From NCBI GenBank assembly GCA_937894935.1, contig CALAYC010000215.1:1-64000 (forward strand): 64,000 bases of DNA, written 5' to 3'. The notes beneath the pieces were generated by a model. It was not told the origin of the DNA, did not search any database, and saw only the letters and a list, made by a program, of their open reading frames with translations. A program made the translations under genes and the position numbers. The number at the start of each line of letters is the position of its first letter. Positions within the stretch are counted from its first letter, which is position 1. This DNA comes from an uncultured Verrucomicrobiota bacterium (GTDB taxonomy: Bacteria; Verrucomicrobiota; Verrucomicrobiia; Limisphaerales; JADLHS01). Shown in pieces: positions 9,178 through 17,504 of this stretch.

Positions 9178-9954
9178 TCAGGAGGCGGACCGGGTTCGCG
9201 GCGCGAGTACGCGATACAAAGCAATTCCCGCAATCAGAATTCCAATGCTCAACAGATGCGCCGGCGTGAAACCGTTGTGCAGATGACCGTCGGAATAGTC
9301 GCCACGGAAAAATTCCACGGTCGAACGCGTGACGGCGTAGCACATCAGATACAGAGCGAAGATTTGGCCGTTGAATTTGCGACGATGGCGGAAGATCCAC
9401 GCGAGGCCGAGGTAAAGCGTGAGGTTGAGGAACGCGTCATAAAGTTGCGTGGGATGAACGGGAGCGCCACCGGTGAAATGATCGCTCGGGAAACGGACGG
9501 CCCATGGAAGTTCGCACGCGCGCCCGTAGCAGCAGCCGTTCATGAAACAGCCGAGGCGACCGAACATCGAGCCGAGTGCAATAGACGGTGCCATGATGTC
9601 GGCGATTTTCCAGAGCGAAACTTTTTTAAGGCGCGCAAAAATAATGGTCGCCAACGACGCGCCGATGAGGCCGCCGTAGAAAACGAGACCGCCGCGTTGA
9701 ATCATAAAAATTTCCCACCACGGTTTGCCGGCGAATTCATCTTTCCAGTAGCTGATGACGAACAGAATTCGCGCGCCGACGATTCCGCCGACGAGTAGCC
9801 ACGGGATGACGAGATCGGCGATGAGGTTGCCGGAAATGCCGACATGAGGTGCGCGGCGCGTGGCCGTCCACATGCCGGCGAGAAACGCCAAAGCGATGCA
9901 GATGCCGAACCAATGAACGGTGATCGGGCCGAGTTGAAAAGCAATCGGTTGCAC
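9178..9954 (-). CDS. lgt: Prolipoprotein diacylglyceryl transferase Lgt
   Basis: Inner-membrane enzyme that transfers diacylglycerol from phosphatidylglycerol to the lipobox cysteine of prolipoproteins. The 258 residues show several hydrophobic helices and the family signature around GRLGCFMNGCCYGRACELP, with HPTQLYDAFLN following. The start MQPIAFQLGPITVHW is typical. It sits directly upstream of miaA, seven bases apart on the same strand, suggesting one transcript. Lipoproteins that would use it in this window include the ThuA protein and the Tll0287-like protein. Confidence 0.95.
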   Translation of the reverse strand: MQPIAFQLGPITVHWFGICIALAFLAGMWTATRRAPHVGISGNLIADLVIPWLLVGGIVGARILFVISYWKDEFAGKPWWEIFMIQRGGLVFYGGLIGASLATIIFARLKKVSLWKIADIMAPSIALGSMFGRLGCFMNGCCYGRACELPWAVRFPSDHFTGGAPVHPTQLYDAFLNLTLYLGLAWIFRHRRKFNGQIFALYLMCYAVTRSTVEFFRGDYSDGHLHNGFTPAHLLSIGILIAGIALYRVLAPRTRSAS

Positions 9955-10021
9955 TGGTGCGCAAGCTAGCGGGAAATGGCGAAGTTGAAAAATTGATTCT
10001 GAGTCAACACGCCGCGGCGAG

Positions 10022-10789
10022 TTACTTTCGGTTCAACCGTTGGCGGAGGGCTTTGAGCCGTTGTTCCCAATCGAGCCAATCCAGTTCCCAATCCGGGCCG
10101 GTGAGATTGGTTTGCGCGTGAGGCCAGAGTTTTTCGAGCGCCGCAAGTTCGCTTTGAAACAGTTTGGTGTCCTTCCATTCCAGTGCGGCTTCGGCGAGGT
10201 TCAGGCGATTTTCCGGATAGTCGCTGGCGAGATTGGAGGCGCGTTGAAGGTGTTTGCGCGCGAGTTTTTTGTCGCCGACACTCAGCGGCCAGCCGGGCGC
10301 GTTTTGATAAAGCAGACCGAGATTGCGGTCCGGCCCCGCGAAGGAGAATTTCTCATCAATCTGTCGGGCGCGTTCGAAACTTCGTTCCACTTCCTTGACC
10401 ATGTTGAAGGCGCTCAGATTGCGTTTGAGATCGGCGATGCGACCGATGTTCATGCCGAGATAATAATTGGCGGGAGCGGATTGAGCGTCGAGCGCGAGGC
10501 TGTGCCGACAGGCGGTGACGCCTTCACGGAAAACTTTTTCTTTGGCCGCGGGCGTTTTCAAAAGATTGCCCCAGGCGAAACAGGCGCGGCCAAGTTGCCA
10601 GGCAGCGATGTGGTTAGTCGGTTCTGCTGCAAAACGTTCGCGAGCGGTGATGAGTTGTTGCTGAAGATGCGCGACGATGTTCGTGGGCACGGAACTGATG
10701 ACCTCGTCCGATTGCGCGCTGAGCCGTGCTCCGGAACAAAGGAGCAATGCCAGTGTTAGTCCAGCGATATGACAAATCCTGCTCCGCAT
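10022..10789 (-). CDS. Exported TPR-like protein
   Basis: A 255-residue protein with an N-terminal signal peptide (hydrophobic stretch ITGLTLALLLCSGARLSA-like, residues 7-25) and a helical body with repeat-like units such as HIAAWQLGRACFAWGNL and APANYYLGMNIGRIADL, consistent with divergent tetratricopeptide repeats. It is likely a periplasmic scaffold. The gene is divergent from the small lipoprotein gene and lies 67 bases upstream of lgt on the same strand. No specific role can be given. Confidence 0.75.
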   Translation of the reverse strand: MRSRICHIAGLTLALLLCSGARLSAQSDEVISSVPTNIVAHLQQQLITARERFAAEPTNHIAAWQLGRACFAWGNLLKTPAAKEKVFREGVTACRHSLALDAQSAPANYYLGMNIGRIADLKRNLSAFNMVKEVERSFERARQIDEKFSFAGPDRNLGLLYQNAPGWPLSVGDKKLARKHLQRASNLASDYPENRLNLAEAALEWKDTKLFQSELAALEKLWPHAQTNLTGPDWELDWLDWEQRLKALRQRLNRK

Positions 10790-10840
10790 CTTAAAAATAT
10801 CTTTCTCCCGACCGTCGCGTGGGTCTATAGTCTCGCTCCA

Positions 10841-11047
10841 GTGACGACAAAGCGGAAGTTAGTCCAATGGGCGGGAGCTGCAACTCTGGTGCTGGCCACT
10901 GCGGGTTGCGGTGGCGTTCGGGCCTCGCGGAGTGTCTCACCGCTGGATTTTATTCTCCCGGGTTTGATTCAAAATCCGCCGGCCCCGACCACTCCCTCCG
11001 CTCCGGTAACCAACACAATCCAACTCGTCGCTCAAGTCCGCCAATAG
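10841..11047 (+). CDS. Small putative lipoprotein
   Basis: A 68-residue product from a GTG start at 10841 (VTTKRKLVQWAGAATLVLATAGCGG): basic N-terminus, hydrophobic core and a cysteine at residue 23 in a lipobox-like TAGC, then a proline/threonine-rich tail. A longer frame from 10769 would overlap the divergent gene and put non-signal residues first, so I chose the GTG. It ends three bases before hpnH and is probably cotranscribed with it. No family is recognised. Confidence 0.5.
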   Translation: MTTKRKLVQWAGAATLVLATAGCGGVRASRSVSPLDFILPGLIQNPPAPTTPSAPVTNTIQLVAQVRQ

Positions 11048-11050
11048 ACT

Positions 11051-12481
11051 ATGCGATTCCCCTTCGCGTTGTCGGCGAAAATCGCCGGCCATATCATTAA
11101 ACATAAGGTCAAGCGCACGCCGAAGTTTGCGATGGTGCTGCAACTTGAACCGCTGCACACCTGCAATCTGACGTGTACCGGCTGCGGTCGTATTCGCGAA
11201 TATTCCACGTCGCTCAAAGACATGGTGCCGCTGGAAAAATGTCTGCAAGCGGCCGCGGAATGCGATGCACCGATGGTCAGCATTTGCGGTGGTGAACCGC
11301 TGATTTATCCGAAGATCGAAGAACTGGTCGCCGGGCTGCGCGAACAGGGCCGCATCATTTACATCTGCACGAACGGCGTGTTCATGCGGAAAAAAATGCG
11401 CGAATACTTTGCCGCCGTCTATGACGCCACGGACCCATCACATGAAGCCAGGTTGAAACGGTTGATTGCCGAAAAGCTGGTCAGCGAAAAAGAAGCTGAC
11501 GCGATTCGCAATGCCGATGCTGCGGCGAAGCACAAGGTCGTCATTCGTCCAAGCCAATGGATGTATTGGAACGTGCACGTGGACGGATTGGAATTTACGC
11601 ACGACCTGATTGTCGAACGCGAAGGTGTTTTCAAAGAATGCGTCGCCGCGATCAAGATGGCGAAGATTCTCGGCTATCAGACCGCGACGAACACGACGGT
11701 TTACAAAGAAACCGACGTGCAGGAACTGGAAGACATGTTCAAGTTCCTCAGTTCGCTGGAAGTGGACGGTCACACGATTTCGCCCGGGTACGATTATGAC
11801 GCGGCGAAGAAGGACATGGTGACGCGTCTCGGCAAAGATCCGCAGGAGTTTTTCCTCACGCGCGAGATGACGCGGAAAAAATTCGCGAAGATCGAGGAGT
11901 GGGGAAATCTGTTCACGATTTTTGGCACGCCGGTGTATCAGGAATTTCTCGCGGGCAAACGTGAGTTGACCTGCACTGCGTGGGCGATTCCGACCTACAA
12001 CATCAAGGGTTGGAAAGCGCCGTGTTACCTGATGACCGATGGGCATTACGAGCGTTACGCCGAAATGCTGGAGAAGGTGAAATGGGAGAACTACGGCGTG
12101 GTGGACGGCAAAGCGCGCGATCCGCGATGCGAAAACTGCATGGTGCATTGCGGCTACGATCCCAGCGGCGCGCTTGGCACGAATTATCAGAGCGGCGATA
12201 ACTGGAAAAATTTCAAATACAACTTCTGGCCACGCCCGAAACCGTTTCCCGCGAGTGAAGAACTCGTCAAACGCGCTTTCAATGGCGTGAGCATCGGCAA
12301 AGGTCATCTCGCCGAAGCGAAAGCGGCTATTAATTCTCCGCGTGCGGCGATGAACGGCGCTCAGTCGGTTTTCCAACGTCGCGAAGAAAATCACGCTGCT
12401 GGAAACGGTTCATGCAGTTCCGGAGACGGTGGCGAGCCCGCCGCCGTTGCGACGGGAAAATCTGCGACTACTGAAAGTTGA
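11051..12481 (+). CDS. hpnH: HpnH-like radical SAM adenosylhopene synthase
   Basis: Radical S-adenosylmethionine enzyme of the HpnH type, which adds 5'-deoxyadenosine to diploptene on the way to bacteriohopanepolyols. The [4Fe-4S]/SAM motif CNLTCTGC (CX3CX2C) is near residues 38-45, followed by SICGGEP, YICTNGVF, SPGYDYD, CTAWAIPTYNIKGWKAPCY and WENYGV with C...CMVHCGYD, all in family order. At 476 residues it is longer than many HpnH proteins because of about 50 extra residues after MREYF (near residues 120-170) and a low-complexity C-terminal tail. No squalene-hopene cyclase or other hopanoid gene is nearby, so the pathway role is inferred from family only. Confidence 0.85.
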   Translation: MRFPFALSAKIAGHIIKHKVKRTPKFAMVLQLEPLHTCNLTCTGCGRIREYSTSLKDMVPLEKCLQAAAECDAPMVSICGGEPLIYPKIEELVAGLREQGRIIYICTNGVFMRKKMREYFAAVYDATDPSHEARLKRLIAEKLVSEKEADAIRNADAAAKHKVVIRPSQWMYWNVHVDGLEFTHDLIVEREGVFKECVAAIKMAKILGYQTATNTTVYKETDVQELEDMFKFLSSLEVDGHTISPGYDYDAAKKDMVTRLGKDPQEFFLTREMTRKKFAKIEEWGNLFTIFGTPVYQEFLAGKRELTCTAWAIPTYNIKGWKAPCYLMTDGHYERYAEMLEKVKWENYGVVDGKARDPRCENCMVHCGYDPSGALGTNYQSGDNWKNFKYNFWPRPKPFPASEELVKRAFNGVSIGKGHLAEAKAAINSPRAAMNGAQSVFQRREENHAAGNGSCSSGDGGEPAAVATGKSATTES

Positions 12482-12555
12482 TTGTAGCTCGCTGAGGCAT
12501 CGCGCCCCATGTGGTCAAAAGTTTTGTCGGGAAAAGATCGCTGCGTTGAATCTGT

Positions 12556-12909
12556 ATGACGACGAAGCATCGGGTCTTTGCGATCAATTTTGCCAAGGTT
12601 TATCCGCTCTACATTGCCAAGGCTGAGAGGAAGGGGCGCACGAAAGCAGAGGTCGATACCATCATCAGGTGGCTGACGGGTTACACACCGCGGCAATTGG
12701 AAAAACAACTGGCAAAGCAGACGGATTTGGAAACTTTCTTCAAGGAAGCGCCTGAGTTGAATCCCGCGCGAGCGTTAATCAAAGGAACGGTTTGCGGTGT
12801 TTGCGTAGAAGACATCGAAGACCCGACAATGCGGGAAATTCGCTATCTCGATAAGTTGATTGATGAGCTGGCGAAAGGGAAACCGATGGAAAAGATTTTG
12901 CGGTCGTAG
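12556..12909 (+). CDS. DUF2200 family protein
   Basis: A 117-residue protein matching the DUF2200 pattern: [26 protein letters not shown], then [26 protein letters not shown] and a C-terminal [22 protein letters not shown]. It is likely a small cytosolic protein, with unknown function. It follows hpnH by 74 bases on the same strand and meets the convergent LysR gene with only two bases between stops. The gap upstream shows nothing notable. Confidence 0.85.
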   Translation: MTTKHRVFAINFAKVYPLYIAKAERKGRTKAEVDTIIRWLTGYTPRQLEKQLAKQTDLETFFKEAPELNPARALIKGTVCGVCVEDIEDPTMREIRYLDKLIDELAKGKPMEKILRS

Positions 12910-12911
12910 AA

Positions 12912-13829
12912 TCACTCCTGCGGATGCTTCCACAACATCCCGGCCTTCAACCATTCGCTCATCAGGCTGCGAAACGCGGCGGCGGGCGGCGATTCCACTT
13001 CATCTGACCAGACCATGACCAGCTCAACCGAACGCGCGGGACTGAGCGGGCGGAAGACGACGGGTTGACCGTTGCCGAGCGAGCTGACGCTGTCCGGGAT
13101 GACTCCGCAACCGGCGCCGGCTTCCACGTAACTCAACACGGTGCTGATGAGGCTGGGAGTGTGTGCGAGCTTCGGAGTGAACTTCGCTTCGCGACACGCA
13201 TCGAGAATGGCATCGTGCAGACCCACACCTTCACGTCGTGCGAGAATAATCAAAGGTTCGTTTGCGAGGGCACGCCAGCGAACAGTTTTGTTCTTTGCCA
13301 GTGCGTGGTCTTGCGGCAACGCTACGCAGAGGCGTTCATGACGCAGCAAAGCGGTTTTTAAACCGAGCGCCGGACTCGCGAGTACGGGTCGGGTCAAACC
13401 AATATGAAGCCGACCGCGTACGACCATTTCCCAGACGCGTTCGGGAGTGCGTTCTTCGAGGTTCAATGACACGCGAGGATGACGACGGCGGAATTCCTGT
13501 AGAATGCGCCCGAGAAAATCCTGGGTGGGCGGTCCGATGAATCCGAGACGCAGTTCGCCTTCTTCGCCGGCGGCGGTGCGTTGGACTTTTCGTAACGCTT
13601 CGTCGAGACGCTGCAGGAGCAAACCGATTTCATTCAACAGGACGCGACCGGCCGCGGTGAGAGCGACGGAGCGGCGATTGCGATCCAGCAACGTCACGCC
13701 GAGTTCGGATTCCAATTCCATGACGGCACGGCTCAGCGCGGGTTGCGCGATGTGCAAGCGTCGCGCGGCTTTCGAAAAACTCAATTCTTCGGCGACCGCC
13801 TGGAAGTAGCGCAGGTGACGGAAATCCAT
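12912..13829 (-). CDS. LysR-type transcriptional regulator
   Basis: A 305-residue LysR regulator: N-terminal winged helix-turn-helix (MDFRHLRYFQAVAEELSFSKAARRLHIAQPALSRAVMELE region, residues 1-60), then a periplasmic-binding-protein-like effector domain (LRLGFIGPPTQDFLGRIL onward). It is transcribed away from the adjacent ABC transporter, and a palindrome of LysR-box type lies in the 86-base gap, so it probably controls that transporter and itself. The effector is unknown. Confidence 0.93.
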   Translation of the reverse strand: MDFRHLRYFQAVAEELSFSKAARRLHIAQPALSRAVMELESELGVTLLDRNRRSVALTAAGRVLLNEIGLLLQRLDEALRKVQRTAAGEEGELRLGFIGPPTQDFLGRILQEFRRRHPRVSLNLEERTPERVWEMVVRGRLHIGLTRPVLASPALGLKTALLRHERLCVALPQDHALAKNKTVRWRALANEPLIILARREGVGLHDAILDACREAKFTPKLAHTPSLISTVLSYVEAGAGCGVIPDSVSSLGNGQPVVFRPLSPARSVELVMVWSDEVESPPAAAFRSLMSEWLKAGMLWKHPQE

Positions 13830-13842
13830 GCGGATGATGTTA

Positions 13843-13857
13843 ATGCCGGCGCGGCAT
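13843..13857. promoter_or_regulatory. Likely LysR operator (T-N11-A palindrome)
   Basis: ATGCCGGCGCGGCAT is a perfect 15-base inverted repeat containing the T-N11-A arrangement typical of LysR-type binding sites. It lies 13 bases upstream of the lysR start and about 58 bases before the transporter start, where autoregulation and divergent activation would be expected. A direct repeat ATAACT follows at about 13856-13870. Confidence 0.55.
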
Positions 13858-13915
13858 AACTCCTATAACTAAAAAAGATTTCTGTTGTCAGGCCAGTCTC
13901 TCCAAGATACGCCGG

Positions 13916-14959
13916 TTGAAATTTGGAAAATCCATTTTAATTACGTCGGTGCTGTGGCTGGTGATTATCACTTTGCTGCACGGCGCGCTGAATTTGAAAT
14001 GGTTCGCGCCTAAGGCGGCGGGTGCGACGGAAAAGTTTCGCATCGGTTTTCTGCCGGTGACGTGTCATCTCACGTGTCCGGTCACGGACTTCATCACGAA
14101 GCAGAAGGACGGGGTAGGGATTTTTGAACCGGTGCGCTTTAACGGTTGGCCGGAATTGAAGGAAGCGTATTTGTCCGGTTACACACCGGCGACATTTATT
14201 CTCGCGCCGATGGCGATCGCACTGCGGGAACAAGGCGTGCCGCTCAAAATTGTGTACCTCGGACATCGCGACGGAACAGCGGTGATGGTGCATAAGGATT
14301 CAGGGATTTATCGAATGGAAGACCTGCGTGGGAAACGCATCGCGGTGCCGAATAGATATTCGAATCAGCGGTTATTGATCTTCCGAGCGCTGCGGCAGGC
14401 AGGCATGACAATCAAAGATATTGAGATGATTGAAATGCCGCCGCCGGACATGCCAGCGGCGTTGTATGCGAAAGCGGTGGACGCGATTTCGAGCGGCGAA
14501 CCGTTCATGGGGCAAACAGAGTTGGATGGTTACGGTCGCGTGTTGTGGCTGACGAAAGATGTGTGGCCGAACTTTATTTCGTGCGTGCTCGCGGTGCATG
14601 AAGACATGATTAAGAATCATCGCGAGCAAGTGCAGGCGCTCGTGGATGGTATTGCAAAGAGTGGTAAATGGCTGGATGTGGATATGACCAATCGCATGGA
14701 TGCCGCGCAGTTTGTGTCGAAGAATTATTACAATCAGGACCCGCGCTTGTTGGAATTTGTGCTGAGCAAACCGCCGGATCGCGTGAAGTACACGAACCTG
14801 TCGTTGCGGCGAAAAGATTTTGAAGAGATTGAAGATCTCGGACGCGAAGCGGGAATTCTGGAAGGTAAGGCGCATTTTGAAGATTACACCGATGTATCCT
14901 TTGTGCCGGACGATTCGGTGGTGCAACCGCATGTCTGGGAGGGACTGAAGAAACCATGA
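13916..14959 (+). CDS. NitT/TauT-type ABC substrate-binding protein
   Basis: Binding protein of an NrtA/SsuA/TauA-like importer, 347 residues, beginning at a TTG (the reading frame has no closer ATG and the N-terminus is a clear membrane or signal segment, SILITSVLWLVIITLLHGAL). The mature part starts FRIGFLPVTCHLTCPVTDF, carrying an unusual pair of cysteines where NrtA has LTDC, followed by RIAVPNRYSNQRLLI and SGEPFMGQTELDGYGR. It overlaps its permease by four bases (ATGA). The substrate cannot be told from sequence; sulfonates, nitrogenous compounds and others use this family. Confidence 0.85.
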   Translation: MKFGKSILITSVLWLVIITLLHGALNLKWFAPKAAGATEKFRIGFLPVTCHLTCPVTDFITKQKDGVGIFEPVRFNGWPELKEAYLSGYTPATFILAPMAIALREQGVPLKIVYLGHRDGTAVMVHKDSGIYRMEDLRGKRIAVPNRYSNQRLLIFRALRQAGMTIKDIEMIEMPPPDMPAALYAKAVDAISSGEPFMGQTELDGYGRVLWLTKDVWPNFISCVLAVHEDMIKNHREQVQALVDGIAKSGKWLDVDMTNRMDAAQFVSKNYYNQDPRLLEFVLSKPPDRVKYTNLSLRRKDFEEIEDLGREAGILEGKAHFEDYTDVSFVPDDSVVQPHVWEGLKKP

Positions 14960-15762
14960 GCGGCAGCAGTGGTAATGGCAAAGGAGCGGCGGTTCGAGTT
15001 CGCGTGGAGCGTGGCAAATTATTTTTGCCGATTGGAACAATCATTCTGTTTCTACTCGCATGGGATGTTGCGGTGCGGATTTCTGGAAGTGATTTGTTCC
15101 CGACGCCAATTCAAGTGGCGAAAGGTATCAAGGAACTCGCGGAAAAAGGTTTGTTGTTGAAATATATCGTGGCATCGCTGTTTCGTGTCAGTTGGGGTTT
15201 CGGTGGTGCGGTGCTGGTGGGAGTTCCGCTGGGATTGGTGTTGGGCTGGTTTCGACCGGCGTTCTTCGCGATGAATCCATTGATTCAAATCCTTCGCCCG
15301 ATTTCTCCGATTGCGTGGATTCCGGTGGCGATTCTCTGGTTTGGCGTCAAAGATACTGCGCCGATTTTTCTGATTTTTCTCGCGAGCGTTTTTCCCATCA
15401 CCGTGTCGGCAATGGCCGCGGTGCAGAACATGCAATCGGTTTACATTCGCGCGGCGCAAAATTTCGGGCTCACCGGTTTTTCATTATTTCGACGCGTGAT
15501 TTTTCCGGCGGCATTGCCGCAGATCATCACCGGGATCCGGATTGCGCTCGGCGTTGCGTGGTTGGTGGTGGTGGCGGCGGAGATGATCGCGGTGAACTCC
15601 GGACTGGGTTACCTCATCATTGATGCGCGCAATGCGGGTAAACGCTACGACCTGGTCGTGGCAGGGATGGCGTTGATTGGTGCGATCGGGTTGGTGCTGG
15701 ATTTGTTAGTGCGCCGGTTGGAGAAATTTGACGAAGTTCGCTGGGGTTATGGCCAACGTTGA
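14956..15762 (+). CDS. ABC transporter permease, SsuC/TauC type
   Basis: A 268-residue inner-membrane permease with about six hydrophobic segments and the EAA-type coupling loop near MQSVYIRAAQNFGLTGFSLF. It pairs with the preceding binding protein (four-base overlap) and the following ATPase (14-base overlap), so the three form one importer operon. Its relatives carry sulfonates, taurine, nitrate or similar anions. Confidence 0.92.
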   Translation: MSGSSGNGKGAAVRVRVERGKLFLPIGTIILFLLAWDVAVRISGSDLFPTPIQVAKGIKELAEKGLLLKYIVASLFRVSWGFGGAVLVGVPLGLVLGWFRPAFFAMNPLIQILRPISPIAWIPVAILWFGVKDTAPIFLIFLASVFPITVSAMAAVQNMQSVYIRAAQNFGLTGFSLFRRVIFPAALPQIITGIRIALGVAWLVVVAAEMIAVNSGLGYLIIDARNAGKRYDLVVAGMALIGAIGLVLDLLVRRLEKFDEVRWGYGQR

Positions 15763-16537
15763 ACCACTCATTCGCGTCCGCGATACCTGGATGTCGTTTC
15801 CCGGCAAGAGCAACGGGAAATATGTTCACGTGCTTGAAAACGTGAACTTCGATATTCGCGCGGGCGAATTTGTCTGCATCGTCGGGCCATCGGGCTGCGG
15901 CAAATCCACGATGCTGAATATCCTCGGTGGTTTCCTCAAAGAGACTCGCGGAGAAGTGCGAGTGGAAGGCGCGCCGGTGACCGGGCCGGATCCCGGCCGG
16001 ATTTTTGTGTTTCAGGAGAACGGCGTTTTTCCGTGGCTGACCGTGGAACAGAACGTCGGCTTTGGATTGTTAGCGCGACCGGAGGGGGAACGCGAGCAGC
16101 GGGTGAAGCATTACATTCAGATGGTCGGCCTGACAGGATTTGAAAAATCGTATCCGCGCGAACTTTCCGGTGGAATGCGACAACGCGTGGAAATCGCTCG
16201 GGCACTCGCAGCGGAAGCGCGTGTGCTTTATATGGACGAACCTTTCGGCGCGCTCGACTTTCTGACGCGATTAAAAATGCGTAACGATCTCATTCGCATC
16301 TGGCAGGCGGAACACAAGACGGTGATTTTTGTGACGCACGATATCGAAGAGGCCGTGCAGATGGCGGATCGAGTGTTGGTGATGAGTCGTCGTCCCGCGA
16401 CCGTGCAGGCGGAAGTGGTGGTGGATTTGCCGCGACCGCGCGATCTCGATGCGCCTGGTTATCTTGAAGCGCGCGACAAAATTTTTTCCATCATGGGCAT
16501 GGACGCGCACGGCGGTGGAGCAGGGGAGCCGAAGTAA
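15749..16537 (+). CDS. ABC transporter ATP-binding protein, SsuB/TauB type
   Basis: A 262-residue ATPase with Walker A GPSGCGKST, the signature [15 protein letters not shown], Walker B VLYMDEPFGALD and switch histidine in FVTHDIEEAV. I start at the ATG at 15749 (MANVEPLIRVRD), inside the permease end, because the alternative seven residues earlier has no supporting features. It energises the binding protein and permease just upstream and ends 31 bases before a convergent gene. Confidence 0.94.
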   Translation: MANVEPLIRVRDTWMSFPGKSNGKYVHVLENVNFDIRAGEFVCIVGPSGCGKSTMLNILGGFLKETRGEVRVEGAPVTGPDPGRIFVFQENGVFPWLTVEQNVGFGLLARPEGEREQRVKHYIQMVGLTGFEKSYPRELSGGMRQRVEIARALAAEARVLYMDEPFGALDFLTRLKMRNDLIRIWQAEHKTVIFVTHDIEEAVQMADRVLVMSRRPATVQAEVVVDLPRPRDLDAPGYLEARDKIFSIMGMDAHGGGAGEPK

Positions 16538-16568
16538 ACTTCAATCTGTTTTTCGTAGAAATTCAAAT

Positions 16569-16979
16569 TCAGTCAGTCGTTTGTAGAGTTTTTCCCAGTC
16601 GGCTTCGTTTCAATCCTCGCACCAGCGTGACGAAACCAATGATTAATCCGCCGCCGATCAGATTTTCTCGGGCGTTAGGTGGAAAAATCAGGATGTAGCC
16701 GGCGTCTTTGACGAGTGCGGCGAAACTCGAGACGCAGAACGGCATTAGATAAAGCCGAAACGTTTGCCAGCGATCTAATGCCATCGTGCCTTTGCTTGAA
16801 GAGCGAGTGCTGATGACGAGCGCCGTGCCGATGATGAAACTCAGTCCCACCGACGTCAGCCACAAGCGCGGACGCGGATCGAAATGCGTCGTCACATTGA
16901 CGGCGTACCAGATTGCGTAGCACCAGAGAATGATTCGACCGGTTGTCAGCCGGGCAAGATAACGGAGCAATTGCCTCAT
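16569..16979 (-). CDS. Small integral membrane protein
   Basis: Unrecognised 136-residue protein with four hydrophobic stretches (IILWCYAIWYAVNV, WLTSVGLSFIIGTALVI, FRLYLMPFCVSSFAALV and LIGGGLIIGFVTLV) and basic connecting segments, so it is probably an inner-membrane protein. It is convergent with the ABC transporter operon and divergent from the monooxygenase gene. No family assigned. Confidence 0.6.
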   Translation of the reverse strand: MRQLLRYLARLTTGRIILWCYAIWYAVNVTTHFDPRPRLWLTSVGLSFIIGTALVISTRSSSKGTMALDRWQTFRLYLMPFCVSSFAALVKDAGYILIFPPNARENLIGGGLIIGFVTLVRGLKRSRLGKTLQTTD

Positions 16980-17122
16980 GCGTTATCCACGAAAATCAAG
17001 TTGTCCCCTCTTTTCAAGCGAACAATCGACGTAATCAAATGGTGTTATGGATTGGAAAAGTTTTTGCAAAGTCAGAACGGAAAGCTGGTCAGCACCGCAG
17101 CAGCATGATGTAATGCGTGACG

Positions 17123-17416
17123 ATGAAAACTGTGACTGTAGTGGCGACGTTTGAAGCCCGACCGGGAAAAGAATTGGAATTGCGTAATGCGTTGATGGGA
17201 CTCGTCGCACCCACGCGAAAGGAAAACGGGTGTTTGAATTACGATTTGCATGTGTTGCCGGAGAATCCCGCCCGATTTCTCTTTCACGAAAACTGGACTT
17301 CGAAAGCTGCGTTGGATGCGCATTTGCAGAACACGCATCTCCAGGCGTTTTTGCCGCGTCTCGACGAACTGTGCGTGAAGCCACCGGAGATTGTGATCTG
17401 GGAACGCATCGCGTGA
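17123..17416 (+). CDS. ABM-family putative quinol monooxygenase
   Basis: A 97-residue dimeric alpha/beta-barrel protein of the antibiotic biosynthesis monooxygenase (YgiN-like) family. It shows FEARPGKELELRNAL, a conserved GCLNYDLHVLPENPARFLFHENW and ALDAHLQNTHLQAF. Relatives oxidise quinols or other small aromatics without a cofactor; the substrate is not predictable. The ATG at 17123 is preferred to a GTG two codons earlier. Confidence 0.85.
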   Translation: MKTVTVVATFEARPGKELELRNALMGLVAPTRKENGCLNYDLHVLPENPARFLFHENWTSKAALDAHLQNTHLQAFLPRLDELCVKPPEIVIWERIA

Positions 17417-17504
17417 GCGGTGCCTACCTGAATATGTTGCAATAAAGCGTGGCGCGCGGCTTGACGACGGTACGTAGCATGGCGGAAAATTCCGTCGCTG
17501 TACC

